A DNA stretch of 64,000 bases from Terriglobia bacterium (GTDB taxonomy: Bacteria; Acidobacteriota; Terriglobia; Terriglobales; Acidobacteriaceae). A model generated the notes under the pieces. That model was not told where the DNA came from, made no database searches, and worked only from the letters and a program-made list of their open reading frames with translations. Each line of letters opens with the position of its first letter. Position 1 is the stretch's first letter. Shown here in pieces: positions 8,086-17,390 of the stretch. The stretch is taken from assembly GCA_020073495.1 (NCBI GenBank), contig JAIQFD010000006.1, forward strand, positions 1 through 64,000, in the 5' to 3' direction. The translations under genes were made by a program, and so were the position numbers.

Positions 8086-9855
8086 CTAATCCGCTTTGAC
8101 AAAGATGTCGTGCTGCGCCGCAAGATCGCGGGCCGCGGGCGTGATGATGGTCTTCTTGCCGACCAGGATCTTCTCCTTGCGCTTCATCGCGTCACGCACC
8201 TCGGCTTCGCTGACGAAGTCCACCGGGCGAGGCTTAAGACGCACGGCAGCAGGAGCAGGTTTCTCCGCCGCAGGAGCCGACGGCGCCGGGGCCGGAGCCG
8301 GCTGTTCGGCTCCCTTGCGCGCCAGGAAGCGCTCGATGGCGCGCGCGACCGCGACGCGTTCGGTCGCCCCAAGGTCCTCCGCCGGCACGTGCGCCGGGGC
8401 CGCCATCGCCGGTTCCGGCTTGCACGCACATTCAGCCATGGATGGCGCAAGCGCGGTGACCACCGCCGCAGGCGCGCGGGTGACGGGCCGCGCCTCGTAG
8501 GCCACGCGCCTCAGGTTGATCAGGTGCAGGGGCGAGATGTTGTCTGAGGTGATGTTGCCGCCCGGCGCGCCGCAACCCAGCGTCATCGCCGGGAATAAGT
8601 TAGTCGAAGAGCCGATGGAGCCTTGCGGCGCAGGCGAGTTCACAACGATGCGTCCGGCCGGCATGCGCAGGCCGTATTCGCGGATCACCTGGTCATCCTT
8701 CGCATGGATGGCGCAGGTGTGACCCAGCCCGCCGAAGCGCAGCAGCGAATAACAAAGTTCGAACGCGGTCGCTCGGTCGCGCGCGAAGTACAGCGCCAGC
8801 ACCGGGGAGAGCTTTTCCGCAGAGAGCGGGTATTCACGCCCCACGCCGTTGAGTTCCGCGACCAGGACCCGAGTCCCTTCAGGCACCTGGAACCCCGCCA
8901 GCTCGGCTACCTTGCGCGCCGACTTGCCCACGAACTTGGGATTGATGGTGTGGGTCTCGAGATTGACCATCTGCTTGCTCAGGCGGTCGATCTCGTCGTG
9001 CTTCAGGAAGTGCGCGCCGCTCTTCTTGAGCTCGGCGAGGATCTGTTCCCGCATCGCTTCTTCCGCCACGATCGCCTGCTCCGAAGAGCAGATGGTGCCG
9101 TTGTCGAAGGTCTTACCGAAGACCACGTCGGCGACCGCTTTCGCCACATCGGCGCTGCGGTCGATGAACGCGGGTACGTTGCCCGGGCCAACGCCATAGG
9201 CGGGCTTGCCGGAGCTGTAGGCGGCGCGCACGATGCTCATTCCGCCGGTGGACAGGATCACCGACGTGCGCTTGTGCTTCATCAGTTCCTGCGTCCCGGC
9301 GAGCGTGGGCGTGGTGAAGCAGCAGATGACGTCGGCGGGCGCACCCGCCTGGAGCGCGGCGTCGCGCATGATGTTGGTGGTCTCGCAGGTGCACTTGAAG
9401 GCGGTGGGGTGCGGGCTGAGCACGATGGCGTTGCGGCCCTTGAGCGCGATCAGGATCTTGTAGATGGCGGTCGAGGTCGGGTTGGTCGAGGGCAAAATGG
9501 CGGCCACCACGCCCACCGGTGCGGCCACCTCGATGATCCCCTGCGCCTTGTCCTCGCGGATCACGCCGACCGTCTTCATGGCGCGCACCGCTTCGTACAC
9601 GCGCTGGGAGGAGAACAGGTTCTTCTGGACCTTGTCGGCGACCACGCCGTAGCCGGTCTCTTCGACGGCCATCCGCGCCAGCTTCTCGGCGTTGGCCGTG
9701 GCGGCGTCCGCCATGGCGTCGATGATGCGGTCCACCTGCTCCTGGGTGAAGTTCTGGAACTGCTGGTAGGCGGCGTAGGCGCGGTCCACCAGCTCGCGCG
9801 CCTCGGCGACGGAGCGGGCGTCCTTGCTCTCAGCGGCTTGGGGAGTGGAAGACAC
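8086..9855 (-). CDS. Acylating aldehyde dehydrogenase, microcompartment type (EutE/PduP-like)
   Basis: This protein of about 589 residues converts an aldehyde plus CoA and NAD+ to acyl-CoA inside microcompartments, judging from its family. The catalytic cysteine lies in FDNGTICSSEQAIV, and the NAD-binding phrase ILPSTNPTSTAIYK and the ending GCGAPGGNITSDNISP fit EutE/PduP. After about residue 450 comes a long Ala/Pro-rich tail carrying two amphipathic-looking segments: ATERVAVARAIERFLARKG, which resembles an encapsulation peptide, and a C-terminal block with KKTIITPAARDLAAQH. The start is GTG 9855 or TTG 9861, neither with a clear ribosome site. The BMC shell gene lies 84 bp upstream on the same strand. 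Confidence 0.9.
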   Translation of the reverse strand: MSSTPQAAESKDARSVAEARELVDRAYAAYQQFQNFTQEQVDRIIDAMADAATANAEKLARMAVEETGYGVVADKVQKNLFSSQRVYEAVRAMKTVGVIREDKAQGIIEVAAPVGVVAAILPSTNPTSTAIYKILIALKGRNAIVLSPHPTAFKCTCETTNIMRDAALQAGAPADVICCFTTPTLAGTQELMKHKRTSVILSTGGMSIVRAAYSSGKPAYGVGPGNVPAFIDRSADVAKAVADVVFGKTFDNGTICSSEQAIVAEEAMREQILAELKKSGAHFLKHDEIDRLSKQMVNLETHTINPKFVGKSARKVAELAGFQVPEGTRVLVAELNGVGREYPLSAEKLSPVLALYFARDRATAFELCYSLLRFGGLGHTCAIHAKDDQVIREYGLRMPAGRIVVNSPAPQGSIGSSTNLFPAMTLGCGAPGGNITSDNISPLHLINLRRVAYEARPVTRAPAAVVTALAPSMAECACKPEPAMAAPAHVPAEDLGATERVAVARAIERFLARKGAEQPAPAPAPSAPAAEKPAPAAVRLKPRPVDFVSEAEVRDAMKRKEKILVGKKTIITPAARDLAAQHDIFVKAD

Positions 9856-9939
9856 AGACAATCGGCGGATCGGGGAATCGCCGGGATCGCCGGGATCGGA
9901 TCCCCCGATCCTCAGATCCCCCGATTACCCGATCAGAAC

Positions 9940-10248
9940 CTATCCCAGCGAGCCCTTTTTCGCGGCCGGCGCTTTGCCGGTGAGCATGGGCATGGCGGCG
10001 TCGAGGTCGCCGTGCGGCCGCGGGATGACGTGCACGCTGACCAGCTCGCCCACGCGGCGGGCAGCGGCGGCGCCCGCGTCGGTGGCCGCCTTGACCGAGG
10101 CCACGTCGCCCCGGCACATCACCGTCACATAGCCGGCGCCGATGTATTCCTTGTGCACCAGCGTGACGTTGGCGGCCTTCACCATGGCGTCGGCGGCTTC
10201 GATCGAGCCCACCAGGCCCTTGGTTTCAATCAGTCCCAGAGCTTCCAT
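9940..10248 (-). CDS. Bacterial microcompartment shell protein, BMC-H (PduA/EutM/CsoS1-like)
   Basis: The 102-residue protein is a single BMC domain: [20 protein letters not shown] at the start, [19 protein letters not shown] in the middle, and VHVIPRPH near the end. Such proteins form hexameric tiles of microcompartment shells. A GGAGGG ribosome site precedes the ATG. It is first in a two-gene minus-strand unit with the aldehyde dehydrogenase. No pentamer (EutN/CcmL-like), trimer (BMC-T) or other enzyme gene is in this window, so further parts of the compartment must lie elsewhere or be absent. Confidence 0.95.
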   Translation of the reverse strand: MEALGLIETKGLVGSIEAADAMVKAANVTLVHKEYIGAGYVTVMCRGDVASVKAATDAGAAAARRVGELVSVHVIPRPHGDLDAAMPMLTGKAPAAKKGSLG

Positions 10249-10398
10249 GAACCCTCCGTGGTGAGGGCTGAGGTTAACACGGTGTGAGGGCGGAGGGAAG
10301 CAGGACGCAAGTGGCCGGCGCGGAATCTCCTGCGCCCTGCCTCCCGGGTTTCACTGTGTTAGAATTTTCAGTTCGATAGCAGCTTTTGGCGCAAACAG

Positions 10399-10677
10399 AT
10401 GATCTTCTCCAAGGATTACGTGGGCTACCTGGCCCGGCAGATCACCGACAAACTGATCCAGGCCGAGTTTATCGAGACTGCCAATAAGCAGGCGGTCGCC
10501 GACAAGCTGAACGCAGCCATGGTCGACGAACTCTCGCTGGAGGACCGCATCAACGACGAGGTACGGGTCATCCTGGAGCAGTACCAGGAGGAGATGCGCA
10601 AGACCGGCGCCAGCTACCAGGAGATGTTCAAGAAGGTGAAGAACGAGCTGGTGCGCAAATACAGGGCAGTGCTATGA
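10399..10677 (+). CDS. DUF507 family protein, first of a tandem pair
   Basis: This is a 92-residue, highly charged, helical protein (KDYVGYLARQITDKLIQ, ending FKKVKNELVRKYRAVL) of the DUF507 type, function unknown. It has no membrane segment or signal. Its stop overlaps the ATG of the next DUF507-like gene by four bases (ATGA), so the two are translationally coupled and may form a hetero-oligomer. A TAGAAT -10-like hexamer is at 10360-10365, but no convincing -35 element goes with it. Confidence 0.85.
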   Translation: MIFSKDYVGYLARQITDKLIQAEFIETANKQAVADKLNAAMVDELSLEDRINDEVRVILEQYQEEMRKTGASYQEMFKKVKNELVRKYRAVL

Positions 10678-10985
10678 GAGTCGAGACGACCCGGATCGAG
10701 AACACCGGCATCCGCATCAGCCGCGACAAGATGAACGTGCTGGCCAAGGTGGCCACCGAGGCCCTGGTGCAGATGGAGAATGTCGAGTTCATCGAGGACC
10801 GCAACACCATCCGGCTGGAGCTGCGGCGCATCCTCGAGGAACTGCTGAAAGAAGAGATGAAGATCGACCAGTCGGCCCGCCAGAAGATCGAGAACCAGCG
10901 GCGCACCATCCTGGAAGGCACCCAGGAGTGGGACATCCTCTATCGCAAGTACTACAACGAGGAAGTGAAGAAGCTGGGGATCTAG
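10674..10985 (+). CDS. DUF507 family protein, second of a tandem pair
   Basis: The 103-residue protein is rich in Glu, Lys and Arg and predicted helical. Like its upstream partner it fits DUF507 in length and composition (RIELRRILEELLKEE-type helices, ending EWDILYRKYYNEEVKKLGI). The two are clearly different in sequence, so this is an old duplication. The ATG overlaps the stop of the first gene. Function unknown. Confidence 0.85.
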   Translation: MRVETTRIENTGIRISRDKMNVLAKVATEALVQMENVEFIEDRNTIRLELRRILEELLKEEMKIDQSARQKIENQRRTILEGTQEWDILYRKYYNEEVKKLGI

Positions 10986-11040
10986 CCATCGGGCCATCTG
11001 GCCAAGTGCACGCGCCGGCGACGGCGCGTTTTGCTTTTCC

Positions 11041-12207
11041 ATGACGTCCACGAGCGAGATTGCCGAAGGCGTGAAGCACGCAGCCCGCGAGGCTGGGTTC
11101 GACCTCTGCGGCATCGCTCCGGCCGGGAGCTCGCCGGAGCTCGACTACTTCCCTGGCTGGGTCGAGGCGGGCTATGGCGGCGAGATGCGCTACCTGGAAG
11201 GGCGCAACGACCAAGGACAGTTGAAGCGTGCCGCGCTGGAGCATGTTGCGCCCTGGGCGCGCTCGGTGATCGTCTGTGCGCTGAACTACAACAGCGCGCA
11301 GCCGTATTCCGGCGATCCCGCGGAGCCGGGACGCGGCTGGATCTCGCGCTACGCATGGGGCGGCGCCGATAAGCCAGCCGACTATCACGAGGTGGTGGTG
11401 TCGCGCCTGCGCTTGGTCGAAACTCGACTGCGCAAGACATCTCCGGCGGTTGAGACGCGCTGCTACGTCGATACCGGCCCGCTGGTGGAGCGCGTGTACG
11501 CCAAGTACGCCGGCGTGGGTTGGATCGGCAAGAACACCTGCATCATCGACCAGAAGCTGGGCTCGTGGCTCTTTCTGGGCGTGATCCTCACATCGCTCGC
11601 ACTCGAGCCCGACCTCCCGGCGCCGGACCGCTGCGGCTCCTGCACGCGCTGCCTGGACGCGTGCCCCACCAACGCTTTCATCGGTCCGCATGAACTGGAC
11701 GCCACCCGGTGCATCTCGTATCTCACCATCGAGAAGCGGGGCGAGATCCCCGAGGACCTGCGCCCGGAGATGGGCCGTCACGTCTTCGGCTGCGACATCT
11801 GCCAGGAAGTCTGTCCCTGGAACCGAAAAGCGCCGGTGACCACACTGGCCGACTTCCAGCCGCAGCCCGAGCTGCTGAATCCCGCCCTGGAGTGGCTGGC
11901 GGGGATGACCGACGAAGAATTCCGCCGGCGCTTCCGCGGATCTCCTATCATGCGCGCCAAGCGCGCGGGGCTGCGGCGCAATGCGGTCGTCGCCATGGGC
12001 AATAGCGGCGACGCCAGGTTGATCCCCCTCCTGCGCGAATTGGCGGCCAGCGCCGAGGAGAACCTTTCCAGTCACGCAAAATGGGCGTTGCGGCGCCTGG
12101 AAGAGACGGTACACTGTTCGCTCAATCAACGTTCTATTACCCGGCAGGAGCATGGAACGGGATCAGGGGACGGCCACGGCGATCGCAAAACCCCCAGCAC
12201 ACACTGA
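11041..12207 (+). CDS. queG: Epoxyqueuosine reductase
   Basis: QueG performs the last step of queuosine tRNA modification, reducing epoxyqueuosine with a cobalamin cofactor and two 4Fe-4S clusters. The 388-residue protein has the N-terminal cobalamin-binding part (REAGFDLCGIAPAG), the first cluster motif CGSCTRCLDACP near 200, the second CDICQEVCPWN near 252, and a C-terminal HEAT-like stretch (NAVVAMGNSGDARLIPLLRE). Its 3' end overlaps the following PilZ gene by 56 bp in another frame. No other queuosine genes are close. Confidence 0.95.
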   Translation: MTSTSEIAEGVKHAAREAGFDLCGIAPAGSSPELDYFPGWVEAGYGGEMRYLEGRNDQGQLKRAALEHVAPWARSVIVCALNYNSAQPYSGDPAEPGRGWISRYAWGGADKPADYHEVVVSRLRLVETRLRKTSPAVETRCYVDTGPLVERVYAKYAGVGWIGKNTCIIDQKLGSWLFLGVILTSLALEPDLPAPDRCGSCTRCLDACPTNAFIGPHELDATRCISYLTIEKRGEIPEDLRPEMGRHVFGCDICQEVCPWNRKAPVTTLADFQPQPELLNPALEWLAGMTDEEFRRRFRGSPIMRAKRAGLRRNAVVAMGNSGDARLIPLLRELAASAEENLSSHAKWALRRLEETVHCSLNQRSITRQEHGTGSGDGHGDRKTPSTH

Positions 12208-12535
12208 CTGGAGACGGCACCGGCGGTTCAACCGCTACCAACTGGACATCCGGTTGGTCATCGTCCGCGAGCAGGACGGCAAGCAGGAGACGCTGAACGG
12301 CCGCTGCCGCCACTTGGGCGAAGGTGGCCTGGGCGCCGTCTTGGCCGGAGAGCTTCCCGCGAACGAAGTGGTTACCCTGGAGTTCACGCTTCCCGGCCAC
12401 ACCCAGTCGATGCGAATGCGGGCGCTGGTCCGCTACCGGCACGGCTTCCATCACGGCTTCGAATTCCTGGCGCTCAGCCCGTCGCAACTGGACGTCATCC
12501 GCAAGGCGGAGGGCATCCTGCCTCCCGCCGAGTAG
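12152..12535 (+). CDS. PilZ domain protein
   Basis: The 127-residue protein has a PilZ-like barrel: the RxxxR motif region is WRRHRRFNRYQ, and the second motif region is RCRHLGEGGLGAVLAG. In typical c-di-GMP binders the second motif is (D/N)xSxxG. Here the Asp and Ser are replaced by His and Gly, so nucleotide binding is doubtful. The ATG lies inside the end of queG with an AGGAG ribosome site eight bases before it, which supports this start despite the overlap. Confidence 0.82.
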   Translation: MERDQGTATAIAKPPAHTDWRRHRRFNRYQLDIRLVIVREQDGKQETLNGRCRHLGEGGLGAVLAGELPANEVVTLEFTLPGHTQSMRMRALVRYRHGFHHGFEFLALSPSQLDVIRKAEGILPPAE

Positions 12536-12679
12536 AGATCACATAGGCGCATTGACTCTCTTTCTCTCTGGGGTCTTCGGAAACGGGGGCCCTGTTCTTT
12601 TGCGCGCGACCGCGCTCCGCCGCCAGCGGAAGTTGTAAGATTCTGCTGTTCGAGAGAACTTGATCCGAAGGGCCCTGCA

Positions 12680-14506
12680 ATGTCCAGATTTGCACGCCTC
12701 TTCCTGGCCGCTTCCGTCGTCGCCTGGCTCTCGATCCCCGCGCCGGCCCAGGAGTGGGTGGAGGTCAAATCGCCTCACTTCTCCGTCATCACCGACGGCG
12801 GCGAGAAGCGCGGCCGCGAGATCGCTCTGCGCTTCGAGCAGATGCGCGCCGTGTTCGGCCAGCTCTTCAACAGGAAGTACGTCAGCCTCCCCGTGCCTCT
12901 GGAGATCGTCGGCTTCCGCAACGGGAAGGAGATGCGCCCCTACGTCCCACTCTTCCAGGGCAAACCGGTGGAAGTGGCCGGCCTGTTCGAGCAGGGAGAG
13001 GACCGCAGCTTCATCCTGATCGACCTCTCCTCGGAGGCCGGCTGGGAGGTCGTCTTTCACGAGTACGCGCACCAGCTGCTCAACGGCAATTTCCCTCCGA
13101 CCGCCGCCTGGTTCGACGAAGGTTTCGCCGAGTTCCTGGGCAGCATGGAGATCGACAAGAACTCGTACGCGGTCGGGCGAGCGCCCCAGGGCGTCGCCTA
13201 CACCCTCCAGTCCAACCGCCTCATGCCGGCGAAGCAGTTGTTCGCGGTCTCTCGTCAATCCGAGACCTACAACAAGAGCGGCGATTCGCGGCACCTCTTC
13301 TACGCCCAGTCCTGGCTTACCGTGCACTACCTCTACGACCGAAAGAAGATGAAGGAGACCGGCCAGTATTTTCTCCTGGTCAACAATCAGCATGTGCCCA
13401 TCGAACAGGCCGTGCAGCAGGCCTTCGGGATGGACGTGAAGAAGTTTGACGAGGAGATCGCGACCTATCTCCGCATGAACCGCGCGGTGGGTTGGAAGGG
13501 CCAGCTCGCCGAGCAGGTGGACATGAGCACTTTCACCGCGGCTCCCATCGCGCCGCTCGATGCGCGGGCCACCCTCGCCGACGTGAAATTGCACTCGCCC
13601 GACCACCACGAAGAAGCAGTCAAGGAGTTCGAAGACATCCTGAAGGCACAGCCGGACAACGCCACCGCGCACCGCGGGCTGGGCTACGCCTACCTCCACC
13701 AGGACGACTTCGACCGCGCCGGGGAACATTTCCGCCAGGCGGCCCGGCTTTCCACCACCGACCCGCGTGTGTACTACTTTTCCGCGCTGGTGGTCGCGCG
13801 TCAGGCCATGCTCGCAGGGCGATCGCCTCGCGAGCAGCTTTCCGAGATGAAGAAGGACCTGGCGAGGGCCATCCAACTCGATCCCAACTTCGCCGACGCC
13901 TACAGCATCCTGGGCTTTGCCAACATGATTGAGGGCGACTCCGAGGCCGCAATCACCAACTGCAAGAAGGCAGCCGACCTCAGCCCCCGCACCGAGAATT
14001 ACTCCCTGAACCTCGCCCGCGCCTACCTGATGGCGAATCGCTGGGCCGACGCCAAGCCCATCCTGGAACGGCTGAAGGGCAGCCCTGACCGGAGCATCTC
14101 CGTGGTCGCCGAGCAGCAACTGGCGCGGGCCGAAAGGGCCATCGCCGAGACCGCCGCCGCCGGCCGCCACAAGGTCCCGGAGAGCTATGACGCACCGCAG
14201 TGGCGGCGCAGCAAAGAGGAGATCGAACGCGAGCCCGAGAAGCCAGTCGAGGCCGCTCCTGACACAAGGCCCATCAAATACCTGCGCGGGCTTCTGGTCA
14301 CCGTCGATTGCTCCCAGCCGCCCTCGGCGACCCTTCGCGTGCTTGCTGGCGCCAGGACCCTCACCATGCTCACTCCCGACACCAGGAAGCTGATCCTGAT
14401 CGGCCCCGAGGAGTTCTCCTGCGGCTGGACAAACCGCAAGGTGCTGGTCAATTACAAGCCCGGCGGCAAAGCGGACGGGGATCTGGTCTCCCTCGAAGTC
14501 CAATAG
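12680..14506 (+). CDS. Secreted zinc-peptidase-like protein with TPR repeats (DUF1570 type)
   Basis: The 608-residue protein starts with a signal peptide (MSRFARLFLAASVVAWLSIP, cleavage near AQE). An N-terminal half with a gluzincin-like site follows: HEYAHQLL provides HExxH near residue 131, and the WFDEGFAEFL phrase provides the third ligand Glu. The C-terminal half has TPR-type helices (ATAHRGLGYAYLHQDDFDRA; ADAYSILGFANMIEGD). The combination is common in Acidobacteriota, though substrates are unknown. It starts 144 bp after the PilZ gene and seems monocistronic. Confidence 0.85.
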   Translation: MSRFARLFLAASVVAWLSIPAPAQEWVEVKSPHFSVITDGGEKRGREIALRFEQMRAVFGQLFNRKYVSLPVPLEIVGFRNGKEMRPYVPLFQGKPVEVAGLFEQGEDRSFILIDLSSEAGWEVVFHEYAHQLLNGNFPPTAAWFDEGFAEFLGSMEIDKNSYAVGRAPQGVAYTLQSNRLMPAKQLFAVSRQSETYNKSGDSRHLFYAQSWLTVHYLYDRKKMKETGQYFLLVNNQHVPIEQAVQQAFGMDVKKFDEEIATYLRMNRAVGWKGQLAEQVDMSTFTAAPIAPLDARATLADVKLHSPDHHEEAVKEFEDILKAQPDNATAHRGLGYAYLHQDDFDRAGEHFRQAARLSTTDPRVYYFSALVVARQAMLAGRSPREQLSEMKKDLARAIQLDPNFADAYSILGFANMIEGDSEAAITNCKKAADLSPRTENYSLNLARAYLMANRWADAKPILERLKGSPDRSISVVAEQQLARAERAIAETAAAGRHKVPESYDAPQWRRSKEEIEREPEKPVEAAPDTRPIKYLRGLLVTVDCSQPPSATLRVLAGARTLTMLTPDTRKLILIGPEEFSCGWTNRKVLVNYKPGGKADGDLVSLEVQ

Positions 14507-14859
14507 TGGATCAGCGTCACCTCGGATCGCAGGTCCGCCCGCAGTGCCCGTGCATCGCTAGTGAGTGGGAATCTCCATCTGGCGCAGACTTTGGTCGATC
14601 CGACCTGCGCGACCGCGAATTCAGGGAAACGGTAACAAGCGCCCCAATATGGGTACGAGGCGGCCCTGATGGTAGTGCAAGTCCTTTCGAGGAGAATCTG
14701 TGGCTGCCATTCGCAGCGGCGAATGAATCCTGCCACGGCGATCAGAGGCTGCCGGAACAGGTACGCCTTCTTTTTGCGCGTCTCAATCCCGGCGGAGTGC
14801 GCCTAGAATAGGGCAAGGCCTCCCCCGATTCCAGGACCTGCTGTCGCATCGTGGAGTCT
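14507..14859. other. Intergenic stretch without a supported gene
   Basis: This 353-bp stretch contains no frame that looks coding. A TAGAAT hexamer at 14804-14809 could be a -10 element for the next gene, but no matching -35 element sits 16-18 bp upstream. No strong hairpin or repeat was seen. Confidence 0.5.
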
Positions 14860-17244
14860 ATGTTTCTGACAAACGCGCTGGGTGCGAAACGAACACTGTC
14901 TGCTTTTCTGCTGATCGCCTTCGCCACGCTACCGCTGTTCGCGCAGGCGCCCACTGCGGGCAGCCGGCGGCTTTCCCTTCCTCAGGACTGGAGTCATCAG
15001 CACACCATATTCACCAACGGCGCGTCCCCAGCGGCAGCGGCTGCTTCCGCCAACGATGTCCGGAACTGGCACAATTGGCTGGCGCGCAGCCGATGGCTCT
15101 TGGGCCCAAGTAAGGAAGCGGCGGCAATCAGCAGACCAGTGAATCGTGGCAGCAAGACAATGCACCGGGACTGGGCGGTTTCCCTGGGCCCCACGGCGGG
15201 CATGCCGGTCGCCGAATCTCCCGCCAAGTTCGCCTTCGATGTCAACGCGGCGCCGAGCTGTGCCAATGATTTCGCCGTGTTCCCTGTGGCGGCAGCCGCC
15301 GCCGCCGGCGCCCAGGCGAATATCGTGGCCTTGAACAATCTCTACTCTGGAAGCGGCGGCCCGTTGTGTGCCATGGCGAACCCGACATTCTTCTGGTCAT
15401 ACGCGGTGGGTACGGGCCCGGCGACAGGTTCGCCGGCCTTGTCGCTGGACGGCAAGAAAGTGGTGTTCCTGGAGAACGGGAGCAATGTCCTCTTTCACGT
15501 CCTCACATGGGTTGCGGGGCAGGGGAGCAATGCGACCAATGGGGCGGTTGCACCCGGCGCCGGCGGCTCATCGGTGACCAGCCTCGATTACACCGCGAGC
15601 GCCGCTCCGGGCTGCGCGGCAAGTCCGGCCAAGTCCACCTATTCCTCGCCGTTCCTCGACTACACCGGCGGCCTCGCCTATGTAACCGCCGACAACGGCA
15701 TCCTGTATCGCATCAAGAATGTGTTCTCTGGAACGCCCGCGGTGGACTACTGCATCACGGTTTCAGCCGGCACGAAGCTGACGGCCCCAGTGTATGACCC
15801 GGTTTCCGGCAAAGTGTTTGTGTCCGACGGACAGTCCATTTACGGCTTCAAGCCCGGCGCAGGTTCATTCACCGCGTCCGGCCAGATCCAGGTGGCAGGA
15901 ACCGCGGGCTCCATCGTTCGTCCGGTGACGGTAGACGTGAGCTTCGGCTTTGTGTACGCCTTCTCCAGCCACAACGTGGCCAACACCAACGCGATCGTTT
16001 CCCAGATGCCGGTTTCGCTGGCGTCGAAGGTGGACGCCGCGATCGGGCCCGTCCCTACCGGCGCGGCGCCTAAGAACGCCATTTACGAGGGCGCATTCGA
16101 CAACGCGTATTTCGCGAGCGGCCCGTCGGCGGGATCGCTTTACGCCTGCGGAACCCAAGCCAGCGCCGCCGCCAAGCGCGCTCTGTACCGGATCACCTTC
16201 GGCGTCAGCGGCACGATGAATGCTGCACCCGCGATGTCCGACGACACGAACCTGGATTCCGGCTCGACTCCGGCGGGCACTTGCTCGCCGGCGAGCGAGT
16301 TCTTCGACGGCACGAAGGACCGGCTGTTCGTAGGGATGGGCGGCCAAGCGGGTGTCGCCATCGACCAGACCGTGTCCGTGGACCATAACCCGGGCGGCAC
16401 CACCGTGACCACGGCGGCATTCTCGACGACGGCGGGAAACGAGCTGTTGCTGGCATTCATTTCCACCGACCAGATCAGCGGCGGGGCCGGTACGGCCACG
16501 GTGACCACCGTGACCGGGGCGGGATTGACCTGGGCGCTGGTCAAGCGCGCTGACGCCCAGTTGGGAACCGCGGAGATCTGGCGGGCTTTCGCGCCCAGCG
16601 CATTGAGCAGCGTCACCGTGACTGTAACCCTGAACCAGGTAGTCGCCGCGTCGATGACCGTCATGACATTTACCGGGATCGAGACCTCGGGATTCGGCGG
16701 GTCGAACGCGATCGGGGCTAGCACGGCAGCCAGTGCAGCAAGTGGCGCGCCCACCGCCTCCCTGGTCACGACGCGCGATCACTCCTGGGTCTTCGGAGTG
16801 GGCGATGACTTCGACAACGGGACCCCGCGCACCCTGGGACCGAACCAGGTGATGATCCATGAGTACCAATCCAGCGTAAACGACGACTATTGGGTGCAGC
16901 GCCGCAGCGCACCGACCCCGGTCTCGGGCACATCGGTGACCATCAACGACACCGCCCCCATCGCAGACCGGTTCAACCTGGCCATTGTTGAGATCCTCCC
17001 CGCGCTGGCCGCCGACCGCATGGCAATGTGGGACATCACCAGTCCGATCGTGTCCAATGCCACGACCGCCACCGCCATCGCCCCCAACGAGATAGGCGGT
17101 ACCAGTGGTGCAATCGTGGACAACAACAGTGCGTCGTCGCAAGCCGCCAGCGTGTACTTCGGGACGCTCGACACCGGTGCTGCCGCGCCATGCGGAGCCG
17201 GCCTGTTTTGCGCGGTGAAGCTGACCCAGGCCGGTTTGCAGTAG
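14860..17244 (+). CDS. Large secreted protein of unknown function
   Basis: The 794-residue protein starts with a signal peptide (hydrophobic LSAFLLIAFATLPLF, then AQAPTAG). The mature part is rich in Ala, Gly, Ser and Thr with few charges, as in extracellular proteins. Residues of roughly 170-470 read like a beta-propeller or repeated beta-sheet structure (SPALSLDGKKVVFLENGS; GKVFVSDGQSIYGFKPG). Near 500-700 is a beta-sandwich-like unit with AGNELLLAFISTD and ASMTVMTFTGIET that I associate with secreted proteins of this phylum. No PEP-CTERM, sortase or autotransporter end is visible. A GTG at 14851 would add three residues. Confidence 0.72.
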   Translation: MFLTNALGAKRTLSAFLLIAFATLPLFAQAPTAGSRRLSLPQDWSHQHTIFTNGASPAAAAASANDVRNWHNWLARSRWLLGPSKEAAAISRPVNRGSKTMHRDWAVSLGPTAGMPVAESPAKFAFDVNAAPSCANDFAVFPVAAAAAAGAQANIVALNNLYSGSGGPLCAMANPTFFWSYAVGTGPATGSPALSLDGKKVVFLENGSNVLFHVLTWVAGQGSNATNGAVAPGAGGSSVTSLDYTASAAPGCAASPAKSTYSSPFLDYTGGLAYVTADNGILYRIKNVFSGTPAVDYCITVSAGTKLTAPVYDPVSGKVFVSDGQSIYGFKPGAGSFTASGQIQVAGTAGSIVRPVTVDVSFGFVYAFSSHNVANTNAIVSQMPVSLASKVDAAIGPVPTGAAPKNAIYEGAFDNAYFASGPSAGSLYACGTQASAAAKRALYRITFGVSGTMNAAPAMSDDTNLDSGSTPAGTCSPASEFFDGTKDRLFVGMGGQAGVAIDQTVSVDHNPGGTTVTTAAFSTTAGNELLLAFISTDQISGGAGTATVTTVTGAGLTWALVKRADAQLGTAEIWRAFAPSALSSVTVTVTLNQVVAASMTVMTFTGIETSGFGGSNAIGASTAASAASGAPTASLVTTRDHSWVFGVGDDFDNGTPRTLGPNQVMIHEYQSSVNDDYWVQRRSAPTPVSGTSVTINDTAPIADRFNLAIVEILPALAADRMAMWDITSPIVSNATTATAIAPNEIGGTSGAIVDNNSASSQAASVYFGTLDTGAAAPCGAGLFCAVKLTQAGLQ

Positions 17245-17338
17245 GAAGGAACTGCAAACTTTTGCAACCTATGTGCAAGAAGTCGGGCTCAGGTATGTAC
17301 GGCTTGTCCTGTAAGGGCTTTGTTTCTTATCGCACCGT

Positions 17339-17356
17339 TTGGAATCGGAATTGCAG
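17339..17356 (+). promoter_or_regulatory. Putative sigma-54 promoter of the PEP-CTERM gene
   Basis: The sequence TTGGAATCGGAATTGCAG carries the GG of a -24 element at 17341-17342 and the GC of a -12 element at 17353-17354. The two are separated by exactly the 10 bases that sigma-54 requires. TTGG and TTGCA fit the consensus; the CAC after TTGG does not. It places a transcript start about 25 bp before the ATG at 17391. Confidence 0.5.
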
Positions 17357-17390
17357 CCCAAACAGTTGGACTGTGTTGTAGGAGCCTCTG

